Source: Aureibaculum sp. 2308TA14-22 (lineage in GTDB: Bacteria > Bacteroidota > Bacteroidia > Flavobacteriales > Flavobacteriaceae). From it: DNA of 64,000 nucleotides. The position numbers were made by a program, and so were the translations under genes. Each line of letters starts with the position of its first letter. The stretch's first letter is position 1. Below are positions 46,431-57,782 of this stretch, piece after piece. The notes under the pieces are model-generated. The model saw only the letters and a list, made by a program, of their open reading frames with translations, was not told where the DNA came from and ran no database searches. The DNA lies in the NCBI RefSeq assembly GCF_040538665.1, contig NZ_JBEWXT010000001.1, forward strand, positions 2,258,501-2,322,500. The letters are read 5' to 3'.

Positions 46431-49076
46431 CTATTTATAAGTTGATATTATTGAAATTTTATCACCTGCTTTTAAATTTTGTTTTTTAAATTTAAAAGTT
46501 AAAGCATTGCCATAACTAGAAATACTTCCTTTTAAAGAAACGCCATTTAATATTACTTCTACTTTTGATGGTTTGCCTTGAAGCATATCTAACTTTATTT
46601 TGTTTAAAGCTAAAGTTCCGTATGCTATTTTAATGGTATTTTGTTGTTTGTCTTGAGAGCTTTTTTGTGTAAATGTTCCCCAAGCTTGACCAGATATAAA
46701 AGCCGATTTAAAATCTTCAGGAGTTATTTTAGGTGCAAAACCTATTTCTCCCTTTGGCTCGTGCAATGTAAAACCTGATGCACTTATAAAAGCACCATAG
46801 CTAGACATGGCTCTAGTATAATGGTTGCCATATTCCACTTCATTATATGGATTTCTTTTATTTGGGGAATACCTTTTGTGGATGGCTTCAATCATGGTCA
46901 TCCCTTCTTCTACCAATCCTTCTGCAATCATATGTGCTGCTGCTTGATAGGTAAAACCTGTCATATTTTCACTAAAATACCCAACTACCAATTTATCCCA
47001 ATCACCATTCTCAATACCTGGTGCCTTTTCTGAGCCTCCTCTTGGAAAAGAACACATTACCGTTCCTGATTCGCCAGGGAGGGAATAAAAACGGACATTT
47101 TTAATACTAGCAGTATCGAGATATTTACCCATATCTTCATGATAATTATATTTGAAGATTGATTTAAGAGCTTTTTTAGTTTCATCTTTCGGCAACACAC
47201 GAGGCAATCCTGCTTGCATTGCCCAAGATTGTCCTAATACCTGATCTATATGGCATCCTATATATGAGTTAGGAGTCCTTCTGTTTTCAGGATCTAAAAT
47301 ATTAATAAAGTACTCTCCATTAAAAAGTTCTTTGGTCATATTCTTTTTTCCTATGTCTGCAATTTTAGCACATTTTCTCTCAAATGATTTATCTTTCATT
47401 TCTTTTGCCATGGCTTCTCCGGCTCTTAAAGCAGCATTATACATGCTACTTGTCCAAGCTATTTTACCATACCACATCTTATCTAATGTATTGTATTGAA
47501 TGCCTTCTAAAATACCATCAGGACTACCTGTTTTTTCAGCATCGTGGGCAATCATATACTGAATACTCTTTTTAATTTTTGGCCAATAGGCTTTCAACAT
47601 ATCCATATTAGGAGACGTTGTATGCTCACGATACATGCGTAGTACTGTACCTGCGTGTCCATCTATGGCATAATCGCGCCCGTCTTGACTACCATAGCCT
47701 GGGTATTCTACACTTCTATATTTTATGATTCCGTTATCTTCGTTATAAGAAAGTCCATAATCTATCTGTGTTCTCAACTGGCGAGCTAATCCTGGAAATA
47801 CACGACCTAAAGCTTGCTCGTAATGAAATACGTGTGTACAAGTACCCTCGCCTAAATATACCCCTTCCATAGTATAAAAACGCCCTTCGTTACTAGGGTC
47901 ATCAGAAAGATCATCAAAACGATAACAAGCTCTTGTTGCTAATGTACTGGTGTTTAAAAAAGTCCTGTTTAAAAACCAAGTTGGTAAGCTTGCATCATAC
48001 CAAGTAGCGTTCCAAGTTTTAGTTGTTTCGAGGTATTTTTCTTGGTTTTCTAAAATAGTATTGGCAACATCTGTTGAGGAACTGAATTTTTTATTATAAT
48101 AATATCTTAAATTTTCTTTATTTTTTAGATCATGTAAACCACTTTCTGGACGGTGCACATTGGGGAAATACCAAGACAATACAAATGTAATGCTTTGGCT
48201 TTCTCCGGGTTTTAAAACCATTTGTTTTCCTATGGCACCTACTAATTTATTTCCTAAATTAGTTTCTGCATTGTCTTTTTTAGAAAGACTTATTTCTGTT
48301 AAATTATAACTAATATCACTTGGTGCCTTTGCATTTCCCCATACATTTTCTCCTTCAAGCAATGTTAATGTCATGTTTCCATAATCTGGCAAATCTTTAT
48401 CTTTTTCGGTTACTTCCGAAGATCCAATTATTTGAATGTAATCATTAGACTTTACAATAACGTTTTTATGTTTTCCTTTGGCTTGCAAATGTGTTTGAAA
48501 ATTAGCCATATTTTGCAACCATCCCAAAAGTTCTACTTCTAATTCTTTTTTTGAATCATTTGTTAATGTATATTCCATAACTATTGCAGGAAAATCTGAC
48601 GATTCATGGTCTGTAGGAATAAACGGTGAATACGCATTTAGTTTTGCCGATATTGGAAAATTAGCATCTTTATAAGTTACCTTGCCCACTGGGTATTCTC
48701 CTTTAAAAGAAATGTTTGAGAACCCATCTGAATTTAAAGTTCTTATTAAAGCATTTCGCATTCCTGGGAGCACTTCTTTAACTTTTACAGCAAAAGCTTG
48801 TTCAAACCGTTTATCCTGTAGCATTGGGTTTACATAAAACTTATCATCTCCTTTACCGTAATTAATACGCCCTGTATTAAAAATATCCCAATACCAAAGC
48901 TGTCCATCTCCACCCAGGTAGACTTGCCCCGTAGTAATACCACCTATGGGCATGCCTATATATTTTAGTTGTTCTCCTGTGTATATTTCTGATGTTGTCT
49001 CTTGTGCTTGTGCTAAAAATGAGCACAAAAAACTAATAAATAATAGATGCAACTTGCTTAGGTGTTTAGCTTTCAT
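46431..49076 (-). CDS. GH116-like glycosidase, Sec-exported copy
   Basis: 881 residues from the ATG at 49076, which gives a clear signal peptide ending FLAQAQ; an earlier in-frame start adds nine residues. Layout is that of GH116 (beta-glucosidase/glucosylceramidase type): an N-terminal beta-sandwich (about 30-330; [32 protein letters not shown]) and an (alpha/alpha)6 barrel (about 350-790; [64 protein letters not shown]). The first of three paralogues in the operon. Confidence 0.88.
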   Translation of the reverse strand: MKAKHLSKLHLLFISFLCSFLAQAQETTSEIYTGEQLKYIGMPIGGITTGQVYLGGDGQLWYWDIFNTGRINYGKGDDKFYVNPMLQDKRFEQAFAVKVKEVLPGMRNALIRTLNSDGFSNISFKGEYPVGKVTYKDANFPISAKLNAYSPFIPTDHESSDFPAIVMEYTLTNDSKKELEVELLGWLQNMANFQTHLQAKGKHKNVIVKSNDYIQIIGSSEVTEKDKDLPDYGNMTLTLLEGENVWGNAKAPSDISYNLTEISLSKKDNAETNLGNKLVGAIGKQMVLKPGESQSITFVLSWYFPNVHRPESGLHDLKNKENLRYYYNKKFSSSTDVANTILENQEKYLETTKTWNATWYDASLPTWFLNRTFLNTSTLATRACYRFDDLSDDPSNEGRFYTMEGVYLGEGTCTHVFHYEQALGRVFPGLARQLRTQIDYGLSYNEDNGIIKYRSVEYPGYGSQDGRDYAIDGHAGTVLRMYREHTTSPNMDMLKAYWPKIKKSIQYMIAHDAEKTGSPDGILEGIQYNTLDKMWYGKIAWTSSMYNAALRAGEAMAKEMKDKSFERKCAKIADIGKKNMTKELFNGEYFINILDPENRRTPNSYIGCHIDQVLGQSWAMQAGLPRVLPKDETKKALKSIFKYNYHEDMGKYLDTASIKNVRFYSLPGESGTVMCSFPRGGSEKAPGIENGDWDKLVVGYFSENMTGFTYQAAAHMIAEGLVEEGMTMIEAIHKRYSPNKRNPYNEVEYGNHYTRAMSSYGAFISASGFTLHEPKGEIGFAPKITPEDFKSAFISGQAWGTFTQKSSQDKQQNTIKIAYGTLALNKIKLDMLQGKPSKVEVILNGVSLKGSISSYGNALTFKFKKQNLKAGDKISIISTYK

Positions 49077-49125
49077 AAAAAAATATTTATTGGTATTTCG
49101 CATTATAAGTAATTTTATTTATTGT

Positions 49126-51771
49126 TTAATTGTTTTCCTTTACAATAAAAGTCACATTAGTAGTTTTACTAAACACTTTCTCTTTTTTAAATTTCACCTT
49201 GCCATAACCGTTCAATGTAAATGATTTTAAGGTAATGCTACCGTTTTCAACAGTAAGCGCTACTTTTTTCCCTTTGGTATTATTTTGAATTGTTAGTGTA
49301 CCATATTGATAGCCATTTGACCAAAAGTATGTGCCAGCTTTGGCATTGAAATTGATAGTTTTGTCTACAGCAGAATAATTGAAACCTGTATAACCTAATA
49401 TGCCTGCCCATGCTGCCATAGCTCTTGCATATCGATGTCCGTATTCGCCTTCGTTAAAAGGGTTTCTTTTGTAACCATCATAGCGATTTCGGATATCTTT
49501 AAATATTTGAAGTCCGTTTTCAGTTTGTCCCTCATATAGCATGTGCGCCGCGGTGCTATACTCGAAACCTGTCATGAGTTCTGTGTAATATGGAAACGGA
49601 AAATCAAGTAAGGTGCCTTCATTTGGATAAGATGCCATAACAAGTCCTGCTTCTTCACCCAGAGCAAAGCTTCTAAAGGTGTTAAAATGGTCATTAAAGT
49701 TGTCAATATAATTATACTTCATAATGCTTTTTAGGGTTGTTTGCACATGGTTTTCATTTAAAACATAACCCAAACCTGCGGTATGTGATAAATATTGCCC
49801 TACCAATTGATCTACCAAACAACCTTTGCCCAATTGTGCAATTTTAGAAGTCCCTTCAGGAATATGATGTTCATAAAATTCACCGTTAAAAATATTGGCA
49901 TCTATCCATTTATTACCTTTATCAAATAAGGTTTTACACGTTTTTGCAAAAGCTTTATCGCCGATATGATTTGCCATTTTTTCTGAGGCCTTTAAAGCCC
50001 CTAAATACCAAGCCGCCATTTGCGGGTTAGGACCTCTGTAAGCAATATCCATAGTGTTGTGTTGCTCGCCTTCCATAACACCGTCTTTGTCTTTATCCCA
50101 AATTCCTGTCCATGCAAATGCCATGGATTTTTTTATGTTTGGCCACATCTCTTTGAGTTTGGCATCGTCGCCAGATAATTGCCAATCTCTATATATTTTG
50201 ATGAGTGTTCCCATTTGCCCATCTGCCGCTCTACCTGTGTATTTTTTTGAATTCTCGATAGGTAATGTGACTCTGTAACTTTGACCACCATCATCGTTTA
50301 CCGTATGTAAAAATTCTACTTCTCTAAATTTTGTAGAAAGGTCTCCAAAAACAAACGGAACGGTGGACTCGTAATTCCAAACATGAGAACAGGTTCCGAA
50401 ACCCCACCCTGAAGATTTACTTGCTCCTATTTTGGTACCTTTTACACTGCCTGTTCCTTCGTAACCAAAAGGTAATCCGTCTGCAGTACGAAATACGGTT
50501 TGACTTCGAAGGTTATTCAAATTAAAAAGTCCTGCTTCTTTTAATACTTCTGGAATATCGCTATCAACTAACTTGCTTACAAAATTTACGGTTTCTTCCT
50601 CTAAATCATCAAATTTATTAGCCGTTTTTTCGGCTACATCCCAGGCATCTTTATATTGAGTGGTATAATAATTACCTACAATAGTATCTTTACCATAACC
50701 CCAACTATAACTTACTCCTGCATCCCACGCTTTTCTATTTGGAAAATGCCATGTGAGCATAAAAGTAACTTTTTTAGATTCACCTGGTTGCAAAGTCTGC
50801 TTCACCGCAAGAGTAGCTGGTGGTGTTTCTATCTTTCCTGCTTCTGTAACATTATGGCCATCCATAAAGGTGGTTTTACCGTCGCCATCAACTACTTTTC
50901 TGCTCTCTGGGTGATCGGTTAGTTCACCATCTTCAATAAAATCATCCCAAAACTCTCTAAAAGTCCAATTCCAACCTAATCTAGCCCAAGAGGTTCTGTA
51001 ACTAACTTCTCCTTGAGAAAGTGTAGTTAAAGCCATAGTACCCCAGTTCACGTCTTTTTTATCAACACCATTGGAATACATATAAAGTCCTTTTATGTCG
51101 TTAGACTCCTTATAATCGTTATAATTATCTTTCGGTTTACCTGACCAACCATCTACTCCTATATAGTTAGGTACCATGCCTACAACAGAAGTTTCAATAG
51201 GTTTGTCTGTTTTATTTGTTATCACATACCGTAATATAGCTACTGGTATACCACTTTTATCTGCATCGCCCATTATCAAAGGATTAAAGGCTTCTAAACG
51301 AATGTCTAAAGGCACATCTTTATGCTGAAAATTAATTTGCGCTAAGGGATATGCTGCTGAAAATGTAGTTTCTTCAAAACGAGGGAAACCAGAATTTACT
51401 GCATCGGCACCCCAATCACCATAATATTCTTTAGTAGATACAGGACCTTCTAAAACTTTAATAGCAGCATCTTTATTTTGTTCTTTATAATACAAGGCAA
51501 AAAATGGTCCATTAGCTATGGTTGGGCCTACAAACTTAAAAGCAGGTAGGTAGCCTAAAGCACCACGGTTCATAATTTCCCAATCGCGTAAATCACCTCT
51601 ACCACCTACAGATACGGTTCCTGTACCTATACCTCCTAAAGGCATAGCTACTTCCTCGATGTACTTGCCTTCGTAAGTCTTTAAAATAGGCCAATTGTTA
51701 TTCCAATTTTGGGCTATTATTATTTGTGCAAAAAAACAAATGGTAAGGACTGTAAATGTTGTTTTTTTCAT
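49126..51771 (-). CDS. GH116-like glycosidase, second Sec-exported copy
   Basis: 881 residues from the ATG at 51771, giving [20 protein letters not shown] as signal; the frame runs a little further but overlaps the GTPase gene. It has the same beta-sandwich plus (alpha/alpha)6 barrel: [107 protein letters not shown] and [17 protein letters not shown]. It is closer to classical bacterial GH116 in the QHNTMDI motif than the other two, so it may differ in specificity. Confidence 0.9.
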   Translation of the reverse strand: MKKTTFTVLTICFFAQIIIAQNWNNNWPILKTYEGKYIEEVAMPLGGIGTGTVSVGGRGDLRDWEIMNRGALGYLPAFKFVGPTIANGPFFALYYKEQNKDAAIKVLEGPVSTKEYYGDWGADAVNSGFPRFEETTFSAAYPLAQINFQHKDVPLDIRLEAFNPLIMGDADKSGIPVAILRYVITNKTDKPIETSVVGMVPNYIGVDGWSGKPKDNYNDYKESNDIKGLYMYSNGVDKKDVNWGTMALTTLSQGEVSYRTSWARLGWNWTFREFWDDFIEDGELTDHPESRKVVDGDGKTTFMDGHNVTEAGKIETPPATLAVKQTLQPGESKKVTFMLTWHFPNRKAWDAGVSYSWGYGKDTIVGNYYTTQYKDAWDVAEKTANKFDDLEEETVNFVSKLVDSDIPEVLKEAGLFNLNNLRSQTVFRTADGLPFGYEGTGSVKGTKIGASKSSGWGFGTCSHVWNYESTVPFVFGDLSTKFREVEFLHTVNDDGGQSYRVTLPIENSKKYTGRAADGQMGTLIKIYRDWQLSGDDAKLKEMWPNIKKSMAFAWTGIWDKDKDGVMEGEQHNTMDIAYRGPNPQMAAWYLGALKASEKMANHIGDKAFAKTCKTLFDKGNKWIDANIFNGEFYEHHIPEGTSKIAQLGKGCLVDQLVGQYLSHTAGLGYVLNENHVQTTLKSIMKYNYIDNFNDHFNTFRSFALGEEAGLVMASYPNEGTLLDFPFPYYTELMTGFEYSTAAHMLYEGQTENGLQIFKDIRNRYDGYKRNPFNEGEYGHRYARAMAAWAGILGYTGFNYSAVDKTINFNAKAGTYFWSNGYQYGTLTIQNNTKGKKVALTVENGSITLKSFTLNGYGKVKFKKEKVFSKTTNVTFIVKENN

Positions 51772-51778
51772 TATAATT

Positions 51779-52873
51779 CTATACTTGTTCTGCAAATCTA
51801 TGGGTTGGCATAGGTTTACCTAGGGTTAAGTGATTGAGTATTTGTATTTCGAATTGTATACCCTCCTCTGAGCAGACACTTATAACGTCGTCCATGATAT
51901 CCTTTAGGGTTCCCGAACTTGTTTCTGCCCTAATATTAACAATGATATTAGCAGATACATTACTAAAAGGTGTACCTTTTAAGCTGAGTTCGTGCTTTGT
52001 TCCTGTAAGGTTAGCTTGTAATTCTGATGTGCCACTTTTTAAAAAGGTTTTCATGTGTCCGATAGCTATGTTTTCATTTTGAAAAACAGCTTGTAACAAC
52101 TCTAAAAGCCTTACATTAAAGTCTGCCCACGGAATAAGTTTTCCTTCCTTGTGATAAACAAAAAATTTGGCATTATACCAACCCATTTCAGCTTCACCTT
52201 CTGCATAGATATAATAATCTACTTGGGCTATTCGGGTGCCTGATTTTTTATCGTTTTGCAAATCTTCTAACCACGATTTTAAGCCTATATTTTGTAATGC
52301 GGAAATAAATTTAACAGGGTAATCTGGAAATTTTCCTTCCAAAAACAATCGAATAGTATTTTGTTGTTTTTCGTTTAAAACATCAATTTTATTAACAACT
52401 AAATAATCGGCCTCCTCCAATTGTTTCAAATAAATATAGCCTGAACCCGCTTTGGTATTTTCTTCGGAAGCCAGTATCTCCTGTAACTTTGCAGGATCAA
52501 TAAGTATTGTTAGAGGTGTTAAATCAAAATAACGCTTATAATACGATTTTATGGGCTGTAATAAAGTAGCGGACAAATCAGTACAGCTACCAACGGGTTC
52601 TGCTAAAATAATATCGCAGTGTGCAGTATCTTTTAAATAGAGTGCGGCTTCCATCAATCCATCAAAATCGCAGCAAAAGCAGCTTCCTGCTATTTCTTGA
52701 ACCGGCATTCCATTTGCAGATAATACATGGGTATCTACCAGTCCCTTGGCTTGATCGTTAGTAATTAAGCCCACACTTTTACCTTCTTGCTTTACAATGT
52801 GAGCAACGGCACTTAGGAGTGTTGTTTTTCCCGCTCCTAAAAATCCGCCTATAATGATGAGTTTCGTTTTCAA
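51779..52873 (-). CDS. COG0523 / G3E family GTPase (CobW-like metallochaperone)
   Basis: 364 residues, cytoplasmic. Walker A is [10 protein letters not shown] (9-18), the metal-binding CxCC motif is GSCFCCDF (Cys65, Cys67, Cys68), and the GTP-specificity motif is VNKIDVL. The C-terminal part (about 220-364) is variable and lacks His-rich loops. Family members hand metal ions to client enzymes. It sits between two GH116 genes with gaps of 5 and 7 bp, so it is translated with them. Metal use by one of the neighbouring products is a possible reason (inference). Confidence 0.9.
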   Translation of the reverse strand: MKTKLIIIGGFLGAGKTTLLSAVAHIVKQEGKSVGLITNDQAKGLVDTHVLSANGMPVQEIAGSCFCCDFDGLMEAALYLKDTAHCDIILAEPVGSCTDLSATLLQPIKSYYKRYFDLTPLTILIDPAKLQEILASEENTKAGSGYIYLKQLEEADYLVVNKIDVLNEKQQNTIRLFLEGKFPDYPVKFISALQNIGLKSWLEDLQNDKKSGTRIAQVDYYIYAEGEAEMGWYNAKFFVYHKEGKLIPWADFNVRLLELLQAVFQNENIAIGHMKTFLKSGTSELQANLTGTKHELSLKGTPFSNVSANIIVNIRAETSSGTLKDIMDDVISVCSEEGIQFEIQILNHLTLGKPMPTHRFAEQV

Positions 52874-52878
52874 TTAGA

Positions 52879-55659
52879 TTATCCTATAACTATTTTCAAA
52901 TTATCTCTTGCTTTTATTGCTTGTTTTTTAAATGATAAAAGGTATTGGTTCTCTGTACCTGTATTTTCCACTGGAATATTTTCACCATTTAATTGCAGGC
53001 TTACCGCTTTTTGAAGTGTTGAATCGCTATAAATTTCAATTTTCGAAAGCACCAATTTTCCATAGTTAACATTAATGGAATTGGTTTGCTTGCCGGCATT
53101 TCTTTTCTGTATAAATGTTCCCCAACCTTCGGCTGCTGTAAATGGTGCAGTAAAATTTTCAGGTGTTATTTGAGGGTTGAATTTTATATAGCCTGCTGGT
53201 CCGTGAAAATCAAACCCACATACCGCCAACAATACGCCGTAGCTTGCCATAGAGCGACTGTAATGATCGCTACATTCTATCTCGTTAAACGGATTTCGCT
53301 TTACGGCATTATAACGATCGTGTATTACTTTAGCAGTCGCTAATCCTTTTTCTAAAAGCCCTTCCCATATCATGTGTACCGCTACCTGGTATTCAAAGCC
53401 ATTCATAGCTTCATCAAAATAAATACCTGGGCCACTCCAATGGTCTGGGTTTTCTTCTCGTTTTTCCATACCTGGTACTGCTTTTTCTGCACCGCCTTTT
53501 GGCCATGTACACATAACAGTAGCAGCTTCACCTTGAGCAGCATAAATTCGAGGGCCTTTAATAGCTTTATGCGCTTTTTGATAAGCAAAGGCATCTGGTG
53601 CAAAATTGTATTTCCAAATAGATGCTAAAGCACTTTTGGTTTCTTTTTGAGGTACAACACGATCTGGCAACCCTAATTGCAATGCAAAGCTTTGTCCCAA
53701 CACTTGGTCTATATGGCAACCATCATTTGAGTTAATGGCTCTTGGATGGTTTTCATAATCTGGTTTATGGATAAAATATTCACCATTAAAAACTTCTTTT
53801 ACAATATTTTCACGTCCTTTTTCAAGTAAGCCATCACAAATGCTTGCAAAAGCAGTATCGTTCATTTCTAATGCCATTTGTTTTCCTGCTGCTAGGGCAC
53901 CTAAATATAACGAGCTAATCCAACCCATAGGTCCATACCAAGCGGCATCTAAGGTGTTAGTTTGTTTGCCTTCTAATAAGCCATCTTTATCTTTATCTTC
54001 ATCAATAATAAACTGTACTGATTTTTTGATTTTCGCATAATTTGTTCTCAAAAAAGCATCGTTATTAGATAATTTGTGTTCGCGATACATACGCATAATG
54101 GTACCACAGTGCCCATCGTGTGCTACGTGCCTTCCATTTTCAGCTCTATAAGCATATTCTCCTGTATTATCTATAAACCCAATACCCGATGCTAAATCGG
54201 TTTGTTCTCTTAAATTACGTTCTGCTTCTGGAAAAATACGTGCCATACCTTGTGCATATTGCCATACATGTTGGCAAGTACCTGGGCAACATTCTACACC
54301 TTCCCATCCCCAAACACGCCCGTTGCTAAAGCGTTGTAAAGTGGCTGTTGCCATAGCGTTGATAGATATAAAGCTTCTATCGAGCAGCCAATAGGGTAAA
54401 GTTGAGTTATAGTAAGTTTTATTCCAAAGGCGTGTGCCTCCTGCTAATTCTTCGAAATTAGAGCATATGTAGTTAGCAACGTCATCTGCAGATGTAAAAC
54501 GAGTACTATAATGCAGTTTTAAATTTTTTATATCAGAGACACCCATTAAATCTCGTTTATGATTTGGTTGATTATTAAGATGCGGAAAATACCACCCTAG
54601 TACAAAAGTTACTTCTTTTTCTTCTCCTGGCTTCAGTTTAAAACATTTCCCCAAGGCATTGGTTTGTACTTTATCTAAGGAACTTGCGTAGGATGTATTT
54701 TTGTTTTTTTCTTCTAATGCTGAAAAAATATGGGACATGCCACCTTTAGTATCAACATTAAAAGCGGTTTGCGTTTTTTTAGTATTGTAAAGACTCCACG
54801 ACATAGAGCCATAACCATCTTGTTTGGATAATTGTGCTTGTCCTTCGGCTTCGTAAAACAATGTGGTACGGTTGTCTCTTTTTACCAAAGTAGCTTTTCT
54901 ATTACCCAAACTTGTTTCTTTAGTATAAGGGCATACGGCGTTTTCTAACCAGCCTGCTAAATTTACTTTTACTTTTTTAGATGATGTATTTTTAACTTTA
55001 TATGAAAGAATGGTAGCTGGGTTTGAAGATTTATCTAATTCTCCTGGAATAAAGGGTGAAAAAGCTTCTAATTGAACCTCAACTGGCAGATCATTGGCTT
55101 TATAAGTAATTTTAGAAATAGGGTATTCTCCTCTGAAACTAATATCGCTAAAACCTTCTTTAGAAATTTTTTTGATGATGATTTTCCCATTCTGCTCAAC
55201 CTTAATGGCTGCTCCTTGTATTACAGGTCGGTCTTCGCGGTCAAACATTTTATCTGGATAGGCATAATGCCCACCTTGTTCCATTCTAATTAATAATTCG
55301 CTATCGGGGTTTCTATTGTATCGTGTGCGGAAAATATGCCAAAGCCATAATTTACCATCGCCTCCCATATACAGTTGCCCACAACCTATACCACCAACGG
55401 GCATGCCTATATATTTTAGTTCATTATTATTTGATGTAAATATGTCTGGCACACCTCTTTCATACAAGGATTTTATCCAGGCTTTAGATAGTTTTTTGTC
55501 TTCTGGAATGAGGTGTCCATTTTCGTCATAAGTGAAGGGACCTGCAAATACGGGCATTGTAGGTAAAGCAAAAGCCGAAAGCCCTAGTGCTGATTTTTTT
55601 ATAAAATCTCGTCTTGAATTCTTTAGTTGCCCTATTTTTATTTGTTTATCGTTTGCCAC
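52879..55659 (-). CDS. GH116-like glycosidase, Tat-exported copy
   Basis: 926 residues. The N-terminus is a twin-arginine signal: SRRDFIKKSALGLSAFALP (residues about 15-33), so it would be exported folded. The catalytic layout is as in the paralogues: [131 protein letters not shown]. Strong similarity to the 46431-49076 copy points to duplication. Tat export often implies a cytoplasmically inserted cofactor or metal, and its next gene encodes a metallochaperone-like GTPase. Confidence 0.9.
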   Translation of the reverse strand: MANDKQIKIGQLKNSRRDFIKKSALGLSAFALPTMPVFAGPFTYDENGHLIPEDKKLSKAWIKSLYERGVPDIFTSNNNELKYIGMPVGGIGCGQLYMGGDGKLWLWHIFRTRYNRNPDSELLIRMEQGGHYAYPDKMFDREDRPVIQGAAIKVEQNGKIIIKKISKEGFSDISFRGEYPISKITYKANDLPVEVQLEAFSPFIPGELDKSSNPATILSYKVKNTSSKKVKVNLAGWLENAVCPYTKETSLGNRKATLVKRDNRTTLFYEAEGQAQLSKQDGYGSMSWSLYNTKKTQTAFNVDTKGGMSHIFSALEEKNKNTSYASSLDKVQTNALGKCFKLKPGEEKEVTFVLGWYFPHLNNQPNHKRDLMGVSDIKNLKLHYSTRFTSADDVANYICSNFEELAGGTRLWNKTYYNSTLPYWLLDRSFISINAMATATLQRFSNGRVWGWEGVECCPGTCQHVWQYAQGMARIFPEAERNLREQTDLASGIGFIDNTGEYAYRAENGRHVAHDGHCGTIMRMYREHKLSNNDAFLRTNYAKIKKSVQFIIDEDKDKDGLLEGKQTNTLDAAWYGPMGWISSLYLGALAAGKQMALEMNDTAFASICDGLLEKGRENIVKEVFNGEYFIHKPDYENHPRAINSNDGCHIDQVLGQSFALQLGLPDRVVPQKETKSALASIWKYNFAPDAFAYQKAHKAIKGPRIYAAQGEAATVMCTWPKGGAEKAVPGMEKREENPDHWSGPGIYFDEAMNGFEYQVAVHMIWEGLLEKGLATAKVIHDRYNAVKRNPFNEIECSDHYSRSMASYGVLLAVCGFDFHGPAGYIKFNPQITPENFTAPFTAAEGWGTFIQKRNAGKQTNSINVNYGKLVLSKIEIYSDSTLQKAVSLQLNGENIPVENTGTENQYLLSFKKQAIKARDNLKIVIG

Positions 55660-55701
55660 ACTATTTATTATTTTAATATAGGTATTATAAAACTATAAGT
55701 A

Positions 55702-57714
55702 TTATTTTTTTGTGTTTCTTATATCATACATTTTATCACCTATAATCTTGCTTTTGTTAATAATTTCATTGTAAGGTGTATCGCAAACATCTACAAATCC
55801 TATTTGATAATTTTCGCCATCACCTCTACCTGTAAATGCATGCTCTTGATATTGAAACCAATGCGTTCCTACTACTTGTGGATTTTCAAGGGCACTAGCT
55901 ACATAGTTGTAGTAAAGTAATGCACGTTGTTTTTGATTTAATGCACTGCGCAGCCCTGTATGTGGCATGCCCCGATCTAAGGCACCAAAATGAAATTCGC
56001 CTATAATAATTGGCAAATCATTAACAGTAGTATCAAACTTTATTTCTGAAACCGTATAATTATATCTGTTAAATGATAGTACATCACAATATTTACTTGC
56101 AATTTGTACTACTTGCTTTTGATGCACACTTACGTTTGGATAGCTATGAAAATCGAGCCTACTACCTAAATATAACTTATTGGGAGCTTCTTCTTTTAAA
56201 ACTTTTTTTACGGTTTTATAGTATTTATGAACCATCAAAAAATTAAAGCTTTCAACATTTTTTTTGCTACCAGGGTAAAGCGATGCATCTGTAACTGTAG
56301 CAATATCTTCCCAAGTAGAAAATGAAGATTGCCACTCATTATTTAATTCTTGAATGGCAATATATTCATCTTTTAAAAAATCTATCCAAGCTTGTTTTTC
56401 ATAGGTATCCTTTTTTGCTGCTATACATGTTATTGCTATACTTTCCCAACCATGTAATTCGTTATCTACAAAATAGCCAATACAGTATGGATCTTCTGTA
56501 GTTTTTTTGTAGTCTTTAAAAGCTGCTTTTAAATTTTTTTCAAAATCTGGATTACACATATTGGGCATTTTTAAATTCCCCAAACGTTCTGGCCATTTGT
56601 ACCCTATATTTGTCGTATAAGGCGTTTTTTGCATCTGATAAACTTTAGGGTCTGACCAGTTTCCTATGGTATTAACTCCCCAAGCCTTTAGCCTTTGGTG
56701 CATGCGGTTATTTGAAATTTCTTGCCAATCTTTACCATATTTCCTATACAAATTAGCCTCTGCAAAATTATACGTTTTATATGCATTGCGTTGAGAATAA
56801 AATTTTGAAAAATAGTCGGTACTATCTGGCAAAGCTTCAAAATAATCTTCTCTTTCTTGTACTTGTGTAATTGTATTTGTATATCGTACACAATTAAGCC
56901 CTTGTGACCAAAATTGATGTCCTAAAGGTGTTATTAACCACCATTTATTTTCATGTTTTTTTGTGTAAAAATGCCCTGAAGCAAAAAACATAGGTCCTTT
57001 TTTATTGCCACCATAAATATCTAAATCTTTATTGGTTTGATAAGCTTCTAATGCTTTTTGTTCTTCCTTGTCAATATCTTGTAATTGGTTATCATTAAGT
57101 ATTTTCCCTTTCCAAATTTTGTGTTTGTATTGTCCATATCTATCGACAAACGGAAAAAATTCACGCTTCTTAAAACGTGCCGTATCTTGCCAAATATTCC
57201 CACCACTTTTTATTTCTGTTATTTTGAATAGTCCCCTTTTAGCATTGTGAAGTAATTGTAATTTTATACTTTTAATATTCGTTTCGTTTAAATTTTCCCA
57301 TAGCCAGAGATGACCATTAGGTAATCCATTCATCCCTTTTAATTGTTTGTAGGGATTATCTTCAGGCAAGCGAGTTCCTTTAAAATAAAGTCGTAAAGAA
57401 TTTTCTTTTTTAGGCGCAATAAGACTAGCTCCGTTATTCCAAAAACTATTATCTAGTTGTCCTTTAATTTTTAATGGTGAATCCGATATGTTTTTAATCA
57501 GGATATCTATATACGTTTTACCCTTAAAATTTCTTTGTAAAGAATCTATAAGTAAAACAATACTATCCTTAGAGCTGTTTAAAGTTAATTTAGGGTTTTG
57601 ATTACCATCAAATTTTTCAGAGACACCATTTTTAATAGTAAAATCGATACTTTCTTTTTTTTTGCATGCCAAAAAGAAAATAACAAACAAGAATAAAAGA
57701 GTATTTCTTTTCAT
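55702..57714 (-). CDS. GH50 agarase-like lipoprotein
   Basis: 670 residues, lipobox FFLAC (Cys17). A CBM-like beta-sandwich covers about 30-190, then a TIM barrel (about 230-650): FWSQGLNCVRYTNT, RLKAWGVNTIGNWSD, acid/base Glu419 in GYFVDNELHGWE, and nucleophile Glu573 in IIGEFHFGALDRGMPHTG. These motifs are close to GH50 beta-agarases, which release neoagarobiose from agarose ends. Because no GH16, GH86 or GH117 partners are visible, the true substrate may be another galactan. Surface lipoprotein. Confidence 0.82.
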   Translation of the reverse strand: MKRNTLLFLFVIFFLACKKKESIDFTIKNGVSEKFDGNQNPKLTLNSSKDSIVLLIDSLQRNFKGKTYIDILIKNISDSPLKIKGQLDNSFWNNGASLIAPKKENSLRLYFKGTRLPEDNPYKQLKGMNGLPNGHLWLWENLNETNIKSIKLQLLHNAKRGLFKITEIKSGGNIWQDTARFKKREFFPFVDRYGQYKHKIWKGKILNDNQLQDIDKEEQKALEAYQTNKDLDIYGGNKKGPMFFASGHFYTKKHENKWWLITPLGHQFWSQGLNCVRYTNTITQVQEREDYFEALPDSTDYFSKFYSQRNAYKTYNFAEANLYRKYGKDWQEISNNRMHQRLKAWGVNTIGNWSDPKVYQMQKTPYTTNIGYKWPERLGNLKMPNMCNPDFEKNLKAAFKDYKKTTEDPYCIGYFVDNELHGWESIAITCIAAKKDTYEKQAWIDFLKDEYIAIQELNNEWQSSFSTWEDIATVTDASLYPGSKKNVESFNFLMVHKYYKTVKKVLKEEAPNKLYLGSRLDFHSYPNVSVHQKQVVQIASKYCDVLSFNRYNYTVSEIKFDTTVNDLPIIIGEFHFGALDRGMPHTGLRSALNQKQRALLYYNYVASALENPQVVGTHWFQYQEHAFTGRGDGENYQIGFVDVCDTPYNEIINKSKIIGDKMYDIRNTKK

Positions 57715-57782
57715 TTTAGTTTAATGTCTAACTTTTATAAAACCAGTAATTGTTGAGTCAATAACTTTCACAAGAATATTTC

